Assembly: GCF_028023675.1 (NCBI RefSeq)
Contig: NZ_JAQIOZ010000015.1
Location: 1-64,000 of the forward strand
From: Primorskyibacter aestuariivivens
GTDB taxonomy: Bacteria > Pseudomonadota > Alphaproteobacteria > Rhodobacterales > Rhodobacteraceae
Direction: 5' to 3'
DNA length: 64,000 nt
The notes beneath the pieces were generated by a model. It was not told where the DNA came from, did not search any database, and saw only the letters and a program-made list of their open reading frames with translations. The position numbers and the translations under genes are program-made. Of this stretch, positions 63,504 through 64,000 are shown piece after piece. Position 1 is the stretch's first letter; every line of letters starts with the position of its first letter.

Positions 63504-64000
63504 ATGGACATGACCCATGCAGAGGCATGGGACGGGGAAGATCTGTCTTCTCCGGCCCAGGAGGTGAAGCGCGCGATGGGCGGCTTTTTGTCCGAGCTGA
63601 AGGCCTTTCAGGCCGAGATCACCGAGAAAGTGGAAAAGCAGGAAGAGAAAATGACCAAGATGGAACGTAAATCCCTGACCGCGGCGCGCCCGGTTCTGGC
63701 CGCCACCGATTACGATGCGCCGCATCAGAAGGCGTTTGATGCCTATCTGCGCTCGGGCGATGACGATGGTCTGCGCGGGCTTGAGCTTGAGGGCAAATCC
63801 ATGTCCACGGCTGTGAACAGTGATGGTGGTTACCTGGTGGACCCGGCGACCGCCGAGAAGATCAAATCGGTGCTGCATTCGGGCGCGTCGATCCGGGCGA
63901 TTGCCACGGTCGTGAATGTCGAGGCGACGTCCTATGACGTGCTGGTGGACACCACCGATCTGGGCGCAGGCTGGGCGGATGAGACAACGGCGACCAGCGA
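63504..64000 (+). CDS. GTA major capsid protein (g5), HK97-type, partial
   Basis: The first 165 residues of the main shell protein, cut by the window end. A helical scaffold-like N-terminus (about residues 1-60, rich in Glu and Lys: FQAEITEKVEKQEEKMTKME) precedes the HK97 fold (AFDAYLRSGDDDGLRGLELE; MSTAVNSDGGYLVDPATAEK; SGASIRAIATVVNVEATSYD). In R. capsulatus the same protein makes the GTA head. The ATG at 63504 has GGAGAG upstream. Confidence 0.92.
   Translation, partial: MDMTHAEAWDGEDLSSPAQEVKRAMGGFLSELKAFQAEITEKVEKQEEKMTKMERKSLTAARPVLAATDYDAPHQKAFDAYLRSGDDDGLRGLELEGKSMSTAVNSDGGYLVDPATAEKIKSVLHSGASIRAIATVVNVEATSYDVLVDTTDLGAGWADETTATS

Noticed and set aside
59764-64000. An ordinary HK97-like prophage
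   Set aside because: The order terS-terL-portal-g3.5-protease-capsid and the TerS type are those of RcGTA; no integrase, repressor or att repeat is seen on the left side. The right part is outside the window.

Overview
The window is chromosomal DNA from a GC-rich alphaproteobacterium, almost certainly a member of the Rhodobacterales (Roseobacter group). The evidence is gene content and style: a class II B12-dependent ribonucleotide reductase, a CckA hybrid kinase and its phosphotransferase ChpT, an L21 ribosomal protein with a helix-hairpin-helix tail, an olsB-olsA ornithine-lipid pair, a carnitine dehydrogenase/BKACE pair, and at the right edge the first genes of an RcGTA-type gene transfer agent in canonical order (terS, terL, portal, g3.5, prohead protease, capsid).

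Layout. Positions 1-2070 are the worn right end of a mobile element: the 5' end of an IS481-type transposase, a DUF736 gene, and a frameshifted tyrosine integrase that abuts dusA. The first codons of dusA are AT-rich and look supplied by the element, as expected for dusA-targeting integrases. Positions 2038-17131 hold housekeeping and metabolic genes (dusA, amidase, ndk, NUDIX, DUF2189, SDR/AraC pair, trpE, ppiD, aminotransferase, gpt, lysE-type, fabI, pdxH, double cold-shock protein, DUF192), followed by tRNA-Pro(TGG). A 600-bp regulatory region with NrdR-like boxes and a DnaA box precedes nrdJ, followed by an ACR3 arsenite pump.

Positions 22854-25392 carry a carnitine catabolic pair: L-carnitine dehydrogenase fused to a thioesterase, and a BKACE enzyme with an unusual C-terminal zinc-finger-like tail. 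Next to it lies the most interesting locus, 25474-28832: an AAA ATPase with an N-terminal HNH-type nuclease domain, translationally coupled to a second, paralogous HNH protein. It resembles Septu (PtuA/PtuB) but has a nuclease domain on both subunits, and is a candidate anti-phage system.

Positions 28985-45035 carry guaB, an rsmB-type methyltransferase, cckA (with a perfect CtrA site upstream), a sulfotransferase, recA (with an alphaproteobacterial LexA box), alaS, DUF1330, a small secreted protein, typA, an SMR pump, an MttB-family methyltransferase, tRNA-Ser(CGA) and a DUF2059 protein. Positions 45588-59572 carry rplU-rpmA, a LysE-type exporter and acetyltransferase, obgE-proB-proA, chpT, DUF3553, olsBA (with a second perfect CtrA site upstream), a ThiE-like gene, TfoX-like, trmJ-like, an SH3 protein, ctaA, an M32 carboxypeptidase and a SnoaL-like protein. 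The gene transfer agent cluster starts at 59764 behind a good promoter that is followed at once by an intrinsic terminator.

A theme is the CckA-ChpT-CtrA phosphorelay: two of its components, two perfect CtrA sites and the GTA cluster that this relay controls in relatives all fall in one 64-kb window. Several families of short palindromic intergenic repeats are also present. All assignments are from reading the sequence; no database search was run.
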